From Rummeliibacillus pycnus_A (GTDB lineage Bacteria > Bacillota > Bacilli > Bacillales_A > Planococcaceae): a stretch of 64,000 bases of DNA. Numbering within the stretch: the stretch's first letter is position 1; each line of letters starts with the position of its first letter. The DNA lies in the NCBI RefSeq assembly GCF_044359855.1, contig NZ_CP132291.1, positions 3,038,001 through 3,102,000 on the forward strand. The letters run 5' to 3'. The notes under the pieces are model-generated. The model made no database searches. It was given only the letters and a program-made list of their open reading frames with translations, and was not told the DNA's origin. A program made the translations under genes and the position numbers. Positions 17,557 to 27,144 of the stretch are shown here, in pieces.

Positions 17557-20500
17557 ATGAGAAAGAAAGAAGGCACTGTCAAAGCATTTAGCATTGCGAC
17601 ATCTGCACTTATGGCGATTTCACTGATTTCTCCGAATATCGCTGGGGCAAAAGCAAGTGATCTCCACCAGTCTTTTAGAGATTCTAGCCAAAATGCAATT
17701 GTTGTGAAGGACAAAGTGAGCAGTAGTCTACTTGAAGATTTTAAAAAGGACGAAAAATTAACTTTCTTGATCAAATTCAAAGAAAAGGCATCTGCAAATA
17801 AAGTCGCAGCAGAAGCTAGAAAAAGTGCAGAGAAGGACAAGTTATCAGCACAGCAAACGAAATTTGTTCAGCGTTCTGCAGTGGTATCAGATTTAAAGGC
17901 AACATCCCTTGAATCACAGGAATCTGTAAAACAATACCTCGAAAAAGAAGAAGATAAGGGTAATGCAAAAGACATTGAATCATACTTTATCGTAAATGGT
18001 ATGGCTGTTACAGCTACTAAAGAAGTGGCTGAAAAGGTTGCAACATTTGATGAAGTAGAAAAAGTTTTGCCAAATGAAACCCGTCAACTCTATACAACAA
18101 AGACAAGTACTGAAGATGAATCAAAAATAAAAACTGTTGTTGAGCCTAAAACTCAATCTGCCGGTAACAACAAAGCAAAAAATGCAGTTGAGGAAAAGGC
18201 TAAAACTTCAAGTATCGAATGGAATGTTGAACGAGTGAAAGCCCCAGAAGTTTGGGGTATGGGAATTGATGGAACAGGAACCGTTGTCGCAAGTATTGAT
18301 ACAGGTGTTCAATGGGATCACCCAGCACTAAAAGCAAAATATCGTGGCTATAATGCATCGACTGGACAAGTATCGAATGATTTCAACTGGTATGATGCCA
18401 CATCAGCAGGACGAGCTACACCATATGACGATATTGGACATGGAACACATGTAACGGGAACAATGGTAGGGAGCGAACCAAATGGATCTAACCAAATTGG
18501 TGTTGCTCCAGGTGCAAAGTTCATCTCTGTAAAAGCATTTACCTCAAACGGTGGAACTGACGCTGATCTTTTAGAAGCGGCTCAATGGATTTTGGCACCT
18601 ACTGATTCAAACGGTAACGCACGAGTTGATATGGCACCAGATGTTGTCAATAATTCATGGGGAGGCGGTCCAGGACTTGATGAATGGTACCGTGATGTCG
18701 TACGCAACTGGCGTGCAGCTGAAATTTTCCCAGAATTCTCTGCGGGGAACACAACATTGACAAATCCAGGTGGTGCTGGATCTGTCGCAGCACCAGCGAA
18801 CTACCCTGAGAGCTTTGCAACAGGTGCAATTGATAGTAACAACAAAGTAGCAAGTTTTTCTCTTCGTGGTCCATCACCATATAATAAAATCAAACCTGAT
18901 ATTTCTGCTCCTGGTGTCAATATTCGTTCATCAGTACCAGGTAGTGCATATGAAGGAGGATGGAATGGAACATCAATGGCGGGGCCAGCAGTTTCTGGTG
19001 TAGTAGCACTTCTTCGCCAAGTGAATGCAAATTTAACTGTTAATGAGATGGAACAAATTCTCATCAATACAGCAACACATTTAACAGACTCACAATATCC
19101 TCAAACACCAAATCATGGTTATGGTTATGGATTAGTGGATGCTTATCAAGCTGTATCGTCTATCGCTGCAGGTCTTGGAACCCTTCAAGGCCAAGTGACA
19201 AAACAAGGAAATGACAACGAAGCACCAGTGCTAAAACATACAGCTCCAAAAGAAACGTATGCTGGTATGGATTTAGATCTAACAGCTTCAGTATCAGATA
19301 ACATTAGCATTTCATCTGTCGTATTAAAATACAAAGATGGAAATGGTGCGTGGCAAGATATTACAGCGAGTCGTAAATCGGGTGATTATAAATCAGGAGA
19401 GTTTGGTGTAACGGTTCCTGGTGCAAGTATTCCAGTTGGCGACTTCAAATACAAATGGGTGATTAATGATTTCGGTAATAATGAGGTTGTAAGTGATGAA
19501 TACACTGTAAAAGTGAAACCGGGCATTACAGTTGGATATTCTGAAAACTTCGAATCACAACCAATTGGCTGGCATTCCTTTGGAAAGGAAAACAGCTGGG
19601 ATTGGGGTAAACCAACTTCTGGTCCAGGAAAAGCTGCATCTGGAGAAAAAGTATATGCAACAAATTTAGCAGGGAATTATGCGAACAATATGAATGCAAC
19701 ATTGGTGATGCCTCCAATCGATCTTCCAGAAGGTCACGCTTACTTGCAATTTAAACAATGGTATAACTTCGAAAAATCTTCTTCTGGAAAAGCTTATGAT
19801 TATGGCAATGTTTTTGTATCAACAAACCAAGTAGATTGGACACAACTATATACAGTTTCAGGTGCATCAAATGGCTGGCTAAATGCTGAAGTAGACTTAT
19901 CTGCATATGCAGGTCAACGAATCTATTTAGCATTCAATGCATTCTCAGATTCAAGTGTTGCCAAAGAAGGATGGTATATTGATGACGTGGCATTAGCAAA
20001 TGCTTCTCAAACAGGCAAAGTATCAAAAGGAAAAGATAAAAACAATACGAACAACAATAATGGAAATACAGGAAAAGGTCAGGATAAAGATGCTAAAAAA
20101 GAATCTATTGATCCTAAAACAATTAAACCTGTATTACCTGTAAAAGAAAAAGCACCTATTGAAGAAGCAATTGTGAATCCAACACTTCTACCATTAGGTG
20201 CCCAAGTAAGTGTACTAGAATCCAACCGTTCCGTTTACTCAGATCCAGCTAACGGATCATACTCACTAAAACACAGTTCAGGTACATTTACTGTAAAAGC
20301 TGAAGCATATGGATTCACATCAAAACAACAATCAGTGAAAATTGAAGCAGACAAAGCAACAAATGCAAACTTCACATTACAAGAAATTGCTCAAAATACA
20401 GTGAGCGGTAAAATCACTGATGAATCTACTGGTGAAGGAGTAGCAGGAGCAACCATCTTACTTGAAGAAGATGCGAACATTACACCTGTTACGACAGATG

Positions 20501-21978
20501 CAGAAGGTAACTACTCTTTAACTGCATATCAAGGGGACTACACATTGAAAATAGTCGCTCGTGGTTATCATAGCCAAGAAGTAGCGATTACAATCGGTGG
20601 ACAAGCAAGTACAAAGAATATTATTTTAAAACCATTTTACACTTACCCAGGTGGAGAAATAGGCTATGATGACGGTACAGCAGAAAATGCACGTGCATTC
20701 AATGCTGCTGGCAATGCATGGGCGGTGAAAATGTCACTTCCAGAAGGAAAAGAACAAGGCATTGTCACAGATGGTGTATTCCGCTTCTGGGATACTACAT
20801 GGCCAAGTCCTGGGGGTACAGCATTTGAAGTTGAAGTATGGGATGCGAATGGAACCGATGGGGCTCCTGGTAAAAAACTTGCAGGACCTTTTAATGCAAC
20901 AGCCCTACGAAATGGTCAATGGACTGTTGTTGATTTAAGTGAACACAATATTATTGTAAACGGCGATTTCTTTATGGTATACCGCCAAACAAATGCAAAT
21001 CCAAATGCCCCAGGGCTTGCAACAGATGAAGATGGTAAGAATGCTGGAAGAAGTTATCAAGGCGTTTCAGGAGCTTGGTCAAAATCACCAGTTGCAGAAG
21101 GTAACTATATGATTCGTGCTCGTGTTAGTTATGAAGTAAATGCGCCAGTGATTACATCACCAGTAGCCAACACTGTAACGAGTGAATCATCAATTCAAGT
21201 TGAAGGGAAAGCTTCCCCAACAACTGAAATCACACTGAAACAAAATGGTAAAGAAGCAGGTAAAACAGTCGTTGGAGAAAATGGTAAATTTTCTATTCCT
21301 GCTACATTAGTAGAAGGTACTAACACTTTCTCAGTAGTTTCTAAGCTTAATGGAAAAGTAACAGGAGAATCTGAATCTGTTAAAGTGATTTTAGATACTA
21401 TAAAACCTACCCTAACAATTGATAGTCCACAAGATGGTGCTAAAACGAACCGTGAGAGTGCTACAGTTGAAGGTACAATTTCTGACGAAAATCTTGAATG
21501 GGTACAAGTAAATGGCAAAGACGCAAAAGTTACGAATGGTAAATACTCTCTACGCATTCTTTTAGATGAGGGCGTAAATGAAATCAAAGTAGTAGCACAA
21601 GATAAAGCGAAAAACAAAGTGACGAAAAAAGTGACAGTAACTGCAGATTATACAGCACCAGTTATTGAAAACTTAACGCCAGCAAATGATGTTACTTTGA
21701 CAACTGGTAAAACAGTTAAAATCGTATTTGACAGCGAGCCAGACCTAAAAGCAACATTCTTCATTCATATGCCATTAACAAACGTAAATGATGTTGTACA
21801 AAATGCAACAGAGTTACCAATGTCTGAAGAATCAGCAGGACATTATGTTGGCTATTGGACTGTACCGGACGGAACTAAAGCAGATGGAGCAGTTATCGAA
21901 GTAAAAGCAGTCGATAGCTTCAAAAATGAAACACTCCAAAAAGCTGCGGGTAAGCTTTATATTAATCTTCCAAAATAA
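17557..21978 (+). CDS. bpr: Bacillopeptidase F-like secreted serine protease (S8)
   Basis: The 1473-residue protein matches bacillopeptidase F along its whole length. A signal peptide (about 1-33) and an I9-type propeptide (about 65-180) precede the subtilisin domain. The catalytic triad is Asp248 (ASIDTGVQWDHPA), His295 (GHGTHVTGTM) and Ser473 (NGTSMAGP). After it come an Ig/fibronectin-like part, a MAM/immune-inhibitor-A-like part (YSENFESQPIGW to EGWYIDDVALAN), a Lys/Asn-rich linker (about 828-860), carboxypeptidase-regulatory-like repeats (GKITDESTGEGVAGATI), a further immune-inhibitor-like segment and C-terminal Ig-like repeats. It is secreted and probably processed to shorter forms. GGGAGGAATG lies before ATG 17557. 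It stands alone and a terminator follows. Confidence 0.93.
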   Translation: MRKKEGTVKAFSIATSALMAISLISPNIAGAKASDLHQSFRDSSQNAIVVKDKVSSSLLEDFKKDEKLTFLIKFKEKASANKVAAEARKSAEKDKLSAQQTKFVQRSAVVSDLKATSLESQESVKQYLEKEEDKGNAKDIESYFIVNGMAVTATKEVAEKVATFDEVEKVLPNETRQLYTTKTSTEDESKIKTVVEPKTQSAGNNKAKNAVEEKAKTSSIEWNVERVKAPEVWGMGIDGTGTVVASIDTGVQWDHPALKAKYRGYNASTGQVSNDFNWYDATSAGRATPYDDIGHGTHVTGTMVGSEPNGSNQIGVAPGAKFISVKAFTSNGGTDADLLEAAQWILAPTDSNGNARVDMAPDVVNNSWGGGPGLDEWYRDVVRNWRAAEIFPEFSAGNTTLTNPGGAGSVAAPANYPESFATGAIDSNNKVASFSLRGPSPYNKIKPDISAPGVNIRSSVPGSAYEGGWNGTSMAGPAVSGVVALLRQVNANLTVNEMEQILINTATHLTDSQYPQTPNHGYGYGLVDAYQAVSSIAAGLGTLQGQVTKQGNDNEAPVLKHTAPKETYAGMDLDLTASVSDNISISSVVLKYKDGNGAWQDITASRKSGDYKSGEFGVTVPGASIPVGDFKYKWVINDFGNNEVVSDEYTVKVKPGITVGYSENFESQPIGWHSFGKENSWDWGKPTSGPGKAASGEKVYATNLAGNYANNMNATLVMPPIDLPEGHAYLQFKQWYNFEKSSSGKAYDYGNVFVSTNQVDWTQLYTVSGASNGWLNAEVDLSAYAGQRIYLAFNAFSDSSVAKEGWYIDDVALANASQTGKVSKGKDKNNTNNNNGNTGKGQDKDAKKESIDPKTIKPVLPVKEKAPIEEAIVNPTLLPLGAQVSVLESNRSVYSDPANGSYSLKHSSGTFTVKAEAYGFTSKQQSVKIEADKATNANFTLQEIAQNTVSGKITDESTGEGVAGATILLEEDANITPVTTDAEGNYSLTAYQGDYTLKIVARGYHSQEVAITIGGQASTKNIILKPFYTYPGGEIGYDDGTAENARAFNAAGNAWAVKMSLPEGKEQGIVTDGVFRFWDTTWPSPGGTAFEVEVWDANGTDGAPGKKLAGPFNATALRNGQWTVVDLSEHNIIVNGDFFMVYRQTNANPNAPGLATDEDGKNAGRSYQGVSGAWSKSPVAEGNYMIRARVSYEVNAPVITSPVANTVTSESSIQVEGKASPTTEITLKQNGKEAGKTVVGENGKFSIPATLVEGTNTFSVVSKLNGKVTGESESVKVILDTIKPTLTIDSPQDGAKTNRESATVEGTISDENLEWVQVNGKDAKVTNGKYSLRILLDEGVNEIKVVAQDKAKNKVTKKVTVTADYTAPVIENLTPANDVTLTTGKTVKIVFDSEPDLKATFFIHMPLTNVNDVVQNATELPMSEESAGHYVGYWTVPDGTKADGAVIEVKAVDSFKNETLQKAAGKLYINLPK

Positions 21979-21987
21979 TAAAAGAAG

Positions 21988-22016
21988 CCTCTGATCTAAG
22001 TGATCAGAGGTTTTTT
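21988..22016 (+). terminator. Terminator after bpr
   Basis: The perfect 9-bp stem CCTCTGATC / GATCAGAGG has a 5-base loop and a T6 run. Confidence 0.92.
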
Positions 22017-22167
22017 ATCTCAATTCCAAATGGGGCAAAATTCAATCCAACAATGGAAGATCACCTATATTACTAAAAATCCCATGAAACTAGGTAAACT
22101 GCCCATCACACCTAACTATCTCCCATCTCTATTTATGCATACACTACTATGAAAGGGTGGATAGATT

Positions 22168-22923
22168 ATGAATGAATTTGAACAATTGCTGGAAAGCATA
22201 TTACCACCATCGGCCACTATTTTGGAATTGCAAAATGCAAACAACAGACCAGCCATTTTATTGGCAGATATAGATGGAGATCGGTTAAAGGAATTAATCG
22301 TTGCCTATAAATATCAAGGTGAAAACTATCTTCTACTATTAAAAAAATCGTATGATATTTGGTATCCAATGGCAGAAATAAAAGGTAAGGGATATGCAAT
22401 TACGGATTTAATGGCTGTTCCACTAACTCCTTTAGGTGTAAATTCATTAGTCATTGGCTGGCAAATAGGAAGTATCTGGTCACAACTGGTTTTATTACAA
22501 TGGAAAATGTATAACTTCGTAAATTTACTTACAAATTACGTATATTATAGTAAGTTGTTTGTGGAAGATATGCCTGGAAAATACGGGAAAGATGGACAGT
22601 TTGAATTAGCGATTTGGACTCATGATACGGGAGATGCCTACATGGTTGATGTTTATCGATATCAAGGAACAGGACTTACGATAGCAAAAGATGTTTATCC
22701 TTATTATTTCAAAAAGGTTGCTTCCTATAACAAAGAAATATTGCAGAAATACGATATCTCGTATTATTGGTACTATTTAGCCGAAGCTCTCCTAAATGCA
22801 GAAGAATTCGATCATGCACTTACTTCAATTGATAAGGCATTAACTTTTACAAATCCATATCCATCAAAAGATAAAATGATTGAATTAAAGAATGAAATAT
22901 TAAGCAAACTGAGGCAAAACTAA
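22168..22923 (+). CDS. Uncharacterised protein with FG-GAP-like N-terminus and TPR-like C-terminus
   Basis: The 251-residue protein has no signal peptide. Near residues 31-47 it has ILLADIDGDRLKELIVAY, which resembles the D-x-D-x-D loop of FG-GAP/VCBS beta-propeller repeats. Repeated strands of the type ELAIWTH and SLVIGWQ follow. The C-terminal 50 residues (WYYLAEALLNAEEFDHALTS) look like a tetratricopeptide unit. The protein may be a binding or scaffold protein; I do not know its function. GAAAGGGTGG precedes ATG 22168. The gene lies between the bpr terminator and an intergenic 21-bp-period array, so it is probably monocistronic. Confidence 0.7.
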   Translation: MNEFEQLLESILPPSATILELQNANNRPAILLADIDGDRLKELIVAYKYQGENYLLLLKKSYDIWYPMAEIKGKGYAITDLMAVPLTPLGVNSLVIGWQIGSIWSQLVLLQWKMYNFVNLLTNYVYYSKLFVEDMPGKYGKDGQFELAIWTHDTGDAYMVDVYRYQGTGLTIAKDVYPYYFKKVASYNKEILQKYDISYYWYYLAEALLNAEEFDHALTSIDKALTFTNPYPSKDKMIELKNEILSKLRQN

Positions 22924-23048
22924 AATTCTATTTACTAGTTATAAAACTCCTACCGTCTACACCCCCTTTCCCCGGAAACACAAAGAAATTCTTATCTGAA
23001 CTCAGACAATGAACATTGTGTTTATTCAATAATTTCTCCAAATGGAAG

Positions 23049-23120
23049 CGCAAATAAAATGTGCGAATGTGCGAGTAAATCGTAACTGAGCGCGAGTATT
23101 TCCCTTGAAAACGTGAGTAA
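23049..23120 (+). repeat. Short 21-bp-period array, core GCGAGTAAA
   Basis: Three to four units start at GCGAATGT, GCGAGTAAA, GCGAGTATT and GTGAGTAAA. The full units are 21 bp long. It is a variant of the GCGAATAAA arrays elsewhere in the window. Confidence 0.55.
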
Positions 23121-23214
23121 ACCCAAAAACTCAAAAGTGAAACCAACACCTTCAGCAAACCTCTTCTAATATAAATCTTTTAATATTATGCCATTCCCCA
23201 TTTCCCGAAATTTT

Positions 23215-23223
23215 TGTTATAAT
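23215..23223 (+). promoter_or_regulatory. Extended -10 promoter of the thi operon
   Basis: TG-T-TATAAT (23215-23223) is an extended -10 element about 30 bp before the riboswitch. There is no good -35. Confidence 0.55.
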
Positions 23224-23250
23224 GATTGTGAAAAGTTCATATGTATGAAG

Positions 23251-23344
23251 AATGTAGGGGGGCTGGTGATGCCAGCTGAGAATGTATCCGATAGATACTG
23301 ACCCTTAGAACCTGAACTGGTTAATACCAGCGGAGGGAACATCA
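23251..23344 (+). ncRNA. TPP riboswitch (THI element)
   Basis: The sequence shows the conserved TPP aptamer blocks in order. GGGGGCTGGTGATGCCAG is followed by CTGAGA. ACCCTTAGAACCTGAACTGG continues the fold, and TTAATACCAGCGGAGGGAAC ends it. The flanking bases can close P1. The intrinsic terminator at 23396 is 50 bp downstream and precedes thiY, which is the usual layout for thiamine pyrophosphate-dependent premature termination. High TPP should therefore switch the transport operon off. Confidence 0.93.
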
Positions 23345-23395
23345 GCTAAAGATAATAATAGAGTTATCAAATGACTATCTTTTAGAATGTATGTT

Positions 23396-23430
23396 AACGT
23401 CCGGAATGGTTCCGGACGTTTTTTCTTTTT
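23396..23430 (+). terminator. Riboswitch-controlled terminator
   Basis: The perfect stem AACGTCCGGAA / TTCCGGACGTT has a 3-base loop and a long T-rich run. It lies between the aptamer and thiY. Confidence 0.9.
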
Positions 23431-23479
23431 CTCTTTTTTACATAGAACTTGTTAAATAACAAAGATTGGAGCAAGTAAG

Positions 23480-24475
23480 ATGAAAAAATTATATGTGTTG
23501 CTGTTAGTGGCGATACTCGCTTTAGCAGGATGTCAGTCAAAGGATAAAAAAGAAAATGCAGCAGGCTCGAAGAAAGAGCTAAAAAAAGTAACAGTTGTCT
23601 TAGATTGGACACCTAATACAAACCACACTGGATTGTATGTTGCAAAAGAAAAAGGATTCTTTAAAGAACAGGGTTTAGATGTAGATATTATTCAACCAGG
23701 CGAGACGGGGGCAGACCAACTTGTTGCATCTGGCAAGGCTGATTTTGGAGTTAGCTATCAAGAAGGAATTACACAAGCACGAGTACAAGGGGTTCCTCTT
23801 GTATCAATTGCAGCGATTATTCAGCACAATACATCTGGTTTCGCATCACCAATCGCGAAGAACATTAAATCGCCAAAAGACTTTGAAGGAAAAACTTACG
23901 GTGGATGGGGTTCACCTGTTGAAAAAGCCGTTATTGGTTCATTGATGAAAACCGAAAATGCAGATGTGAAAAAAGTTGATATCATCAATGCAGGAGATGC
24001 CGACTACTTTACAATGGTCAAAAAAGATGTAGACTTTGCGTGGATTTACTATGGATGGACAGGTATAGAAGCTGAACTTCGCGGAGAAAAATTGAACATG
24101 ATCTATTTAACGGATTACAGTAAAAAGCTTGATTACTACACACCTGTATTAGCGACTAATGAAAAAATGATTCAAAATGATCCGGAAACAGTGAAAGCTT
24201 TTGTTAAAGCGGCTTCTCAAGGTTATCAATATGCCATTAAGAATCCAGACAAAGCGGCAGATATCTTAATCAAAGCAGCACCAGATTTAGACAAAAAACT
24301 TGTGAAGAAAAGTCAAGAATGGCTTGCTGATAAATATCAAGATGATGCTAAACAATGGGGCGAGCAAAAACTTGAAGTTTGGGAAAACTATGCAAACTGG
24401 ATGAGTGACAATAAATTATTAGAAGGTAAATTCGATGCTAAAAAAGCATTCACAAATGAATTTTTACCACAATAG
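23480..24475 (+). CDS. thiY: ABC transporter substrate-binding lipoprotein for thiamine pyrimidine precursor
   Basis: The 331-residue protein has a signal peptide with lipobox LALAGC (Cys18), so it is a membrane-anchored lipoprotein. The mature part is an NMT1/THI5-like domain, with TVVLDWTPNTNHTGLYVA at the start and VASGKADFGVSYQ later; this family binds formylaminopyrimidine/HMP precursors of thiamine. It is the first gene behind the TPP riboswitch. The permease and ATPase genes follow, so ThiYXZ identity is well supported by context. The start ATG 23480 is preceded by GGAGCAAG. Confidence 0.9.
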   Translation: MKKLYVLLLVAILALAGCQSKDKKENAAGSKKELKKVTVVLDWTPNTNHTGLYVAKEKGFFKEQGLDVDIIQPGETGADQLVASGKADFGVSYQEGITQARVQGVPLVSIAAIIQHNTSGFASPIAKNIKSPKDFEGKTYGGWGSPVEKAVIGSLMKTENADVKKVDIINAGDADYFTMVKKDVDFAWIYYGWTGIEAELRGEKLNMIYLTDYSKKLDYYTPVLATNEKMIQNDPETVKAFVKAASQGYQYAIKNPDKAADILIKAAPDLDKKLVKKSQEWLADKYQDDAKQWGEQKLEVWENYANWMSDNKLLEGKFDAKKAFTNEFLPQ

Positions 24476-24487
24476 GAGGAAATGAAA

Positions 24488-24778
24488 ATGGCTAATTCTT
24501 TAATCAGTGTTCAAATTATACCGAAAACAGAAAAATATGAAGATATGATTCCTTTTGTAGATGCTGCGATTAAAGTAATTGATGAATCAGGGGTAAAATA
24601 TGAAGTGCATCCTCTTGAAACAACGATGGAAGGCGAAATGTCAGAGTTGATGAATATCATTACGAAGATGAATGAAAAAATGGTTGAATTAGGATGTGTC
24701 AATGTCATTACACAAGTGAAAATTCTTTACCAACCATCAGGTATTACAATGGATACCTTAACGGAGAAATACCGATAA
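24488..24778 (+). CDS. Thiamine-binding protein, MTH1187/YkoF-like (DUF77)
   Basis: The 96-residue protein has the fold signature of the MTH1187/DUF77 family: SVQIIPKTEKYEDMIPFVDAA at the N-terminus and EVHPLETTMEGEMSELMNII in the middle (each written in part). Members bind thiamine or its pyrimidine part in the cytoplasm and occur in TPP-controlled operons such as ykoFEDC. Its position between the lipoprotein and permease genes fits. I chose ATG 24488, 8 bp after AGGAGG, over ATG 24482. The stop codon TAA overlaps the start of the next gene (TAATG). Confidence 0.82.
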   Translation: MANSLISVQIIPKTEKYEDMIPFVDAAIKVIDESGVKYEVHPLETTMEGEMSELMNIITKMNEKMVELGCVNVITQVKILYQPSGITMDTLTEKYR

Positions 24779-25530
24779 TGAAATGGTTAAGAAACAATGG
24801 AGGGGCGATTGTTCTCCTCCTCTTTCTTTTAGGTCTATGGGAAATTATTGTACGAATCACTGACACACCGGCATGGCTTTTACCAGCACCATCACAAATT
24901 TTTTCAGAAGGATTTAAAGTGATTCCTAGCTTTTTTGTTGATATTTTGGCAACAACAAAATTGTCTCTATTAGGTCTGATTATTGGGAGTGCAGTAGGTT
25001 TCGCAATAGCAGTTATTCTACATATATTACCGGTTGTACAAAAGATAACGTACCCATTGCTCATTCTGTCGCAAAACATTCCAATCATTGTTTTAGCGCC
25101 ATTGTTAATCATTTGGTTTGGATTTGGCATTATGCCAAAACTTATTGTCATTGGGCTTGTATGCTTCTTCCCAATTGTTGTCGCAGCTTTAGACGGCTTC
25201 AAAAACACGCCACCAGAGCTAAAATACTATATGCAGATGGCAGGGGCATCTAAAACGCAAATGTTTTGGAAATTGGAATTACCTAATGCCCTTCCATCTT
25301 TATTTTCAGGACTTAAAATTTCGGCAACTTACAGTGTCATGGGGGCAGTTATTTCAGAGTGGTTAGGTGCGAAAGAGGGAATCGGGGTATATATGACTCT
25401 ATCCCAAGCATCCTTCCGCACAGATCATGTATTTGTAGCCATCTTTACTATCATGCTTTTAAGCGTACTCCTATTTGGCCTCATTCGTATACTTGAAAAG
25501 TTATTCATAAAAGGCAAGCTAGAGAGGTAG
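24778..25530 (+). CDS. thiX: ABC transporter permease of the thiamine-precursor system
   Basis: The 250-residue protein has about six membrane segments. It carries the EAA-like loop of BPD-type permeases (TPPELKYYMQMAGASKTQMF followed by WKLELPNALP), which docks the ATPase. It is a SsuC/TauC-type permease. It pairs with ThiY and ThiZ to import an HMP precursor. The start ATG 24778 overlaps the stop of the preceding gene by one base, so translation is coupled. The longer frame from 24694 would overlap the previous gene and has no ribosome site. Confidence 0.88.
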   Translation: MKWLRNNGGAIVLLLFLLGLWEIIVRITDTPAWLLPAPSQIFSEGFKVIPSFFVDILATTKLSLLGLIIGSAVGFAIAVILHILPVVQKITYPLLILSQNIPIIVLAPLLIIWFGFGIMPKLIVIGLVCFFPIVVAALDGFKNTPPELKYYMQMAGASKTQMFWKLELPNALPSLFSGLKISATYSVMGAVISEWLGAKEGIGVYMTLSQASFRTDHVFVAIFTIMLLSVLLFGLIRILEKLFIKGKLER

Positions 25531-25536
25531 AAAAAA

Positions 25537-26283
25537 ATGTTATTAACTATTGAACAAGTCAAGAAGCAGTTTGCTGAAACAGAAGTCTTACGTGATATCT
25601 CACTCCATGTAGAAGAAGGGGAATTTGTTGCACTTCTTGGTCCATCTGGAAGCGGCAAAAGTACACTCTTTAACTTAATCGGAGGAATTATCGAACCAGA
25701 TGAAGGCACCATTTCTTTGAATAACAAAATTATTCATGGAGAGCGGGGATTAATCGGCTATATGCCACAACAACCTTCATTATTTCCATGGAGAACAGTT
25801 CTTGAGAATGTGGTACTTGTCCAAGAATTATCAGGAAAGCCTAACATCCAAGAGGCGAAAGAGTGGTTAAAAAAAGTAGGGCTCGAAGAATTTGAAAACG
25901 CCTATCCCATTGAACTTTCAGGTGGGATGAAACAACGTGTCGCTTTTATCAGAGCCATGTTGAGTAAACAAAATCTATTATGCCTTGATGAACCATTCTC
26001 TGCATTAGACGAGTTTACAAGAATTAATATGCAAAAATGGCTACTATCTGTTTGGGAAGCGAATCGAAAATCTATTTTATTTGTCACACACAGTATTGAA
26101 GAAGCACTGTTTTTGGCAGATCGAATTTATATTTTAACGAAGCGACCTACGATGGTGAAAGAAGAAATCATAGTACCTTTTAAGCGACCAAGAGATGAAA
26201 GCCTCTTTAATAATGAAGAGTTCTTTCATATGAAGCAGGAAATTTTTAACCTACTAAAAGATGAATTAGATGAGGGATTGTAA
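25537..26283 (+). CDS. thiZ: ABC transporter ATP-binding protein of the thiamine-precursor system
   Basis: The 248-residue ATPase has Walker A GPSGSGKST (residues 35-43), a Q-loop (MPQQPS), the signature LSGGMKQR, Walker B LLCLDEPF followed by SALDE, and the switch histidine in VTHSIEEA. It is of the SsuB/TauB type, which powers NMT1-family importers. The gene starts 6 bp after thiX and ends just before the TatD-like gene. It works at the cytoplasmic face of the membrane with ThiX. Confidence 0.9.
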   Translation: MLLTIEQVKKQFAETEVLRDISLHVEEGEFVALLGPSGSGKSTLFNLIGGIIEPDEGTISLNNKIIHGERGLIGYMPQQPSLFPWRTVLENVVLVQELSGKPNIQEAKEWLKKVGLEEFENAYPIELSGGMKQRVAFIRAMLSKQNLLCLDEPFSALDEFTRINMQKWLLSVWEANRKSILFVTHSIEEALFLADRIYILTKRPTMVKEEIIVPFKRPRDESLFNNEEFFHMKQEIFNLLKDELDEGL

Positions 26284-26285
26284 AA

Positions 26286-27053
26286 ATGATCATCGATGCA
26301 CATATTCACTTTGACCAATACAATATAGATCAGCAAGAGGCAATGTTAAAAGAATTGCACCCAAATGAGGTATCGCATGTCATTGCTGTTTCGACTGATT
26401 TACAATCATGTAAAGACAATTTGGCACTTTCAAATAAAGACAAGCGCATTATGCCCGCTTTCGGCTTCCATCCAGAACAATCATTAGCAGATGTAGTGCA
26501 AGAAATGCAGCTTTTCCAATGGATTGAAGAAAACAATGAGAATATGATTGCTATAGGGGAAGTTGGGTTACCTTATTATTTAAATAAAGAAAAAGGTATC
26601 AATTATCAACCGTATATTGACTTGCTCGAAAAATTCATCGTTTTAGCAGCACAGCTCAAAAAACCTATCGTTTTACATGCAGTCTATGAAGATGCCAAAA
26701 TAGCTTGTGACTTATTAGAAAAACATCAAGTATCTGCAGCACATTTTCACTGGTTCAAAGGAGATACACAAACTGTAGATCGAATGATTGCTAATGGATA
26801 CTTCATTTCCATTACGCCGGACGTTCTATATGAAAAAGAAATTCAAAGTCTTGTTCAACACTATCCACTTGAACAAATGATGGTAGAAACAGACGGACCT
26901 TGGCCATTTGAAGGACCTTTCGATGGACAAATGACCCACCCAAAAATGATCAAAGCAAGTATTGAAAAGATAGCACAAATAAAGCAGCAACCTATTGAAC
27001 AAGTAGCTAGTGTGCTCTATGAAAACACGAAAAGGTTTTATAACATAGACTAA
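26286..27053 (+). CDS. TatD-family metal-dependent hydrolase
   Basis: The 255-residue TIM-barrel protein has the TatD metal ligands. IDAHIHFDQ holds the HxH pair, AIGEVGLPYY the bridging glutamate. VLHAVYED and HFHWFKGD hold further histidines, and VETDGPWPFE the catalytic aspartate. TatD enzymes are Mg/Mn-dependent nucleases or amidohydrolase-type enzymes. The gene starts 3 bp after thiZ and a terminator follows it, so it is part of the TPP-controlled operon. A role in processing an imported pyrimidine is possible; the known enzyme for formylaminopyrimidine is YlmB, which is from a different family, so this is only inference. Confidence 0.8.
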   Translation: MIIDAHIHFDQYNIDQQEAMLKELHPNEVSHVIAVSTDLQSCKDNLALSNKDKRIMPAFGFHPEQSLADVVQEMQLFQWIEENNENMIAIGEVGLPYYLNKEKGINYQPYIDLLEKFIVLAAQLKKPIVLHAVYEDAKIACDLLEKHQVSAAHFHWFKGDTQTVDRMIANGYFISITPDVLYEKEIQSLVQHYPLEQMMVETDGPWPFEGPFDGQMTHPKMIKASIEKIAQIKQQPIEQVASVLYENTKRFYNID

Positions 27054-27066
27054 TTTTATATAGAAA

Positions 27067-27105
27067 GACTCCTCTAGATCACTTGATTTGGAGGAGTTTT
27101 GCTTT
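27067..27105 (+). terminator. Terminator of the thi operon
   Basis: ACTCCTC pairs with GAGGAGT. TTTTGCTTTTTT follows. Confidence 0.85.
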
Positions 27106-27144
27106 TTTAGAGAGACTCTAGTTTGTTCATTTTCTTTTTTAGGA

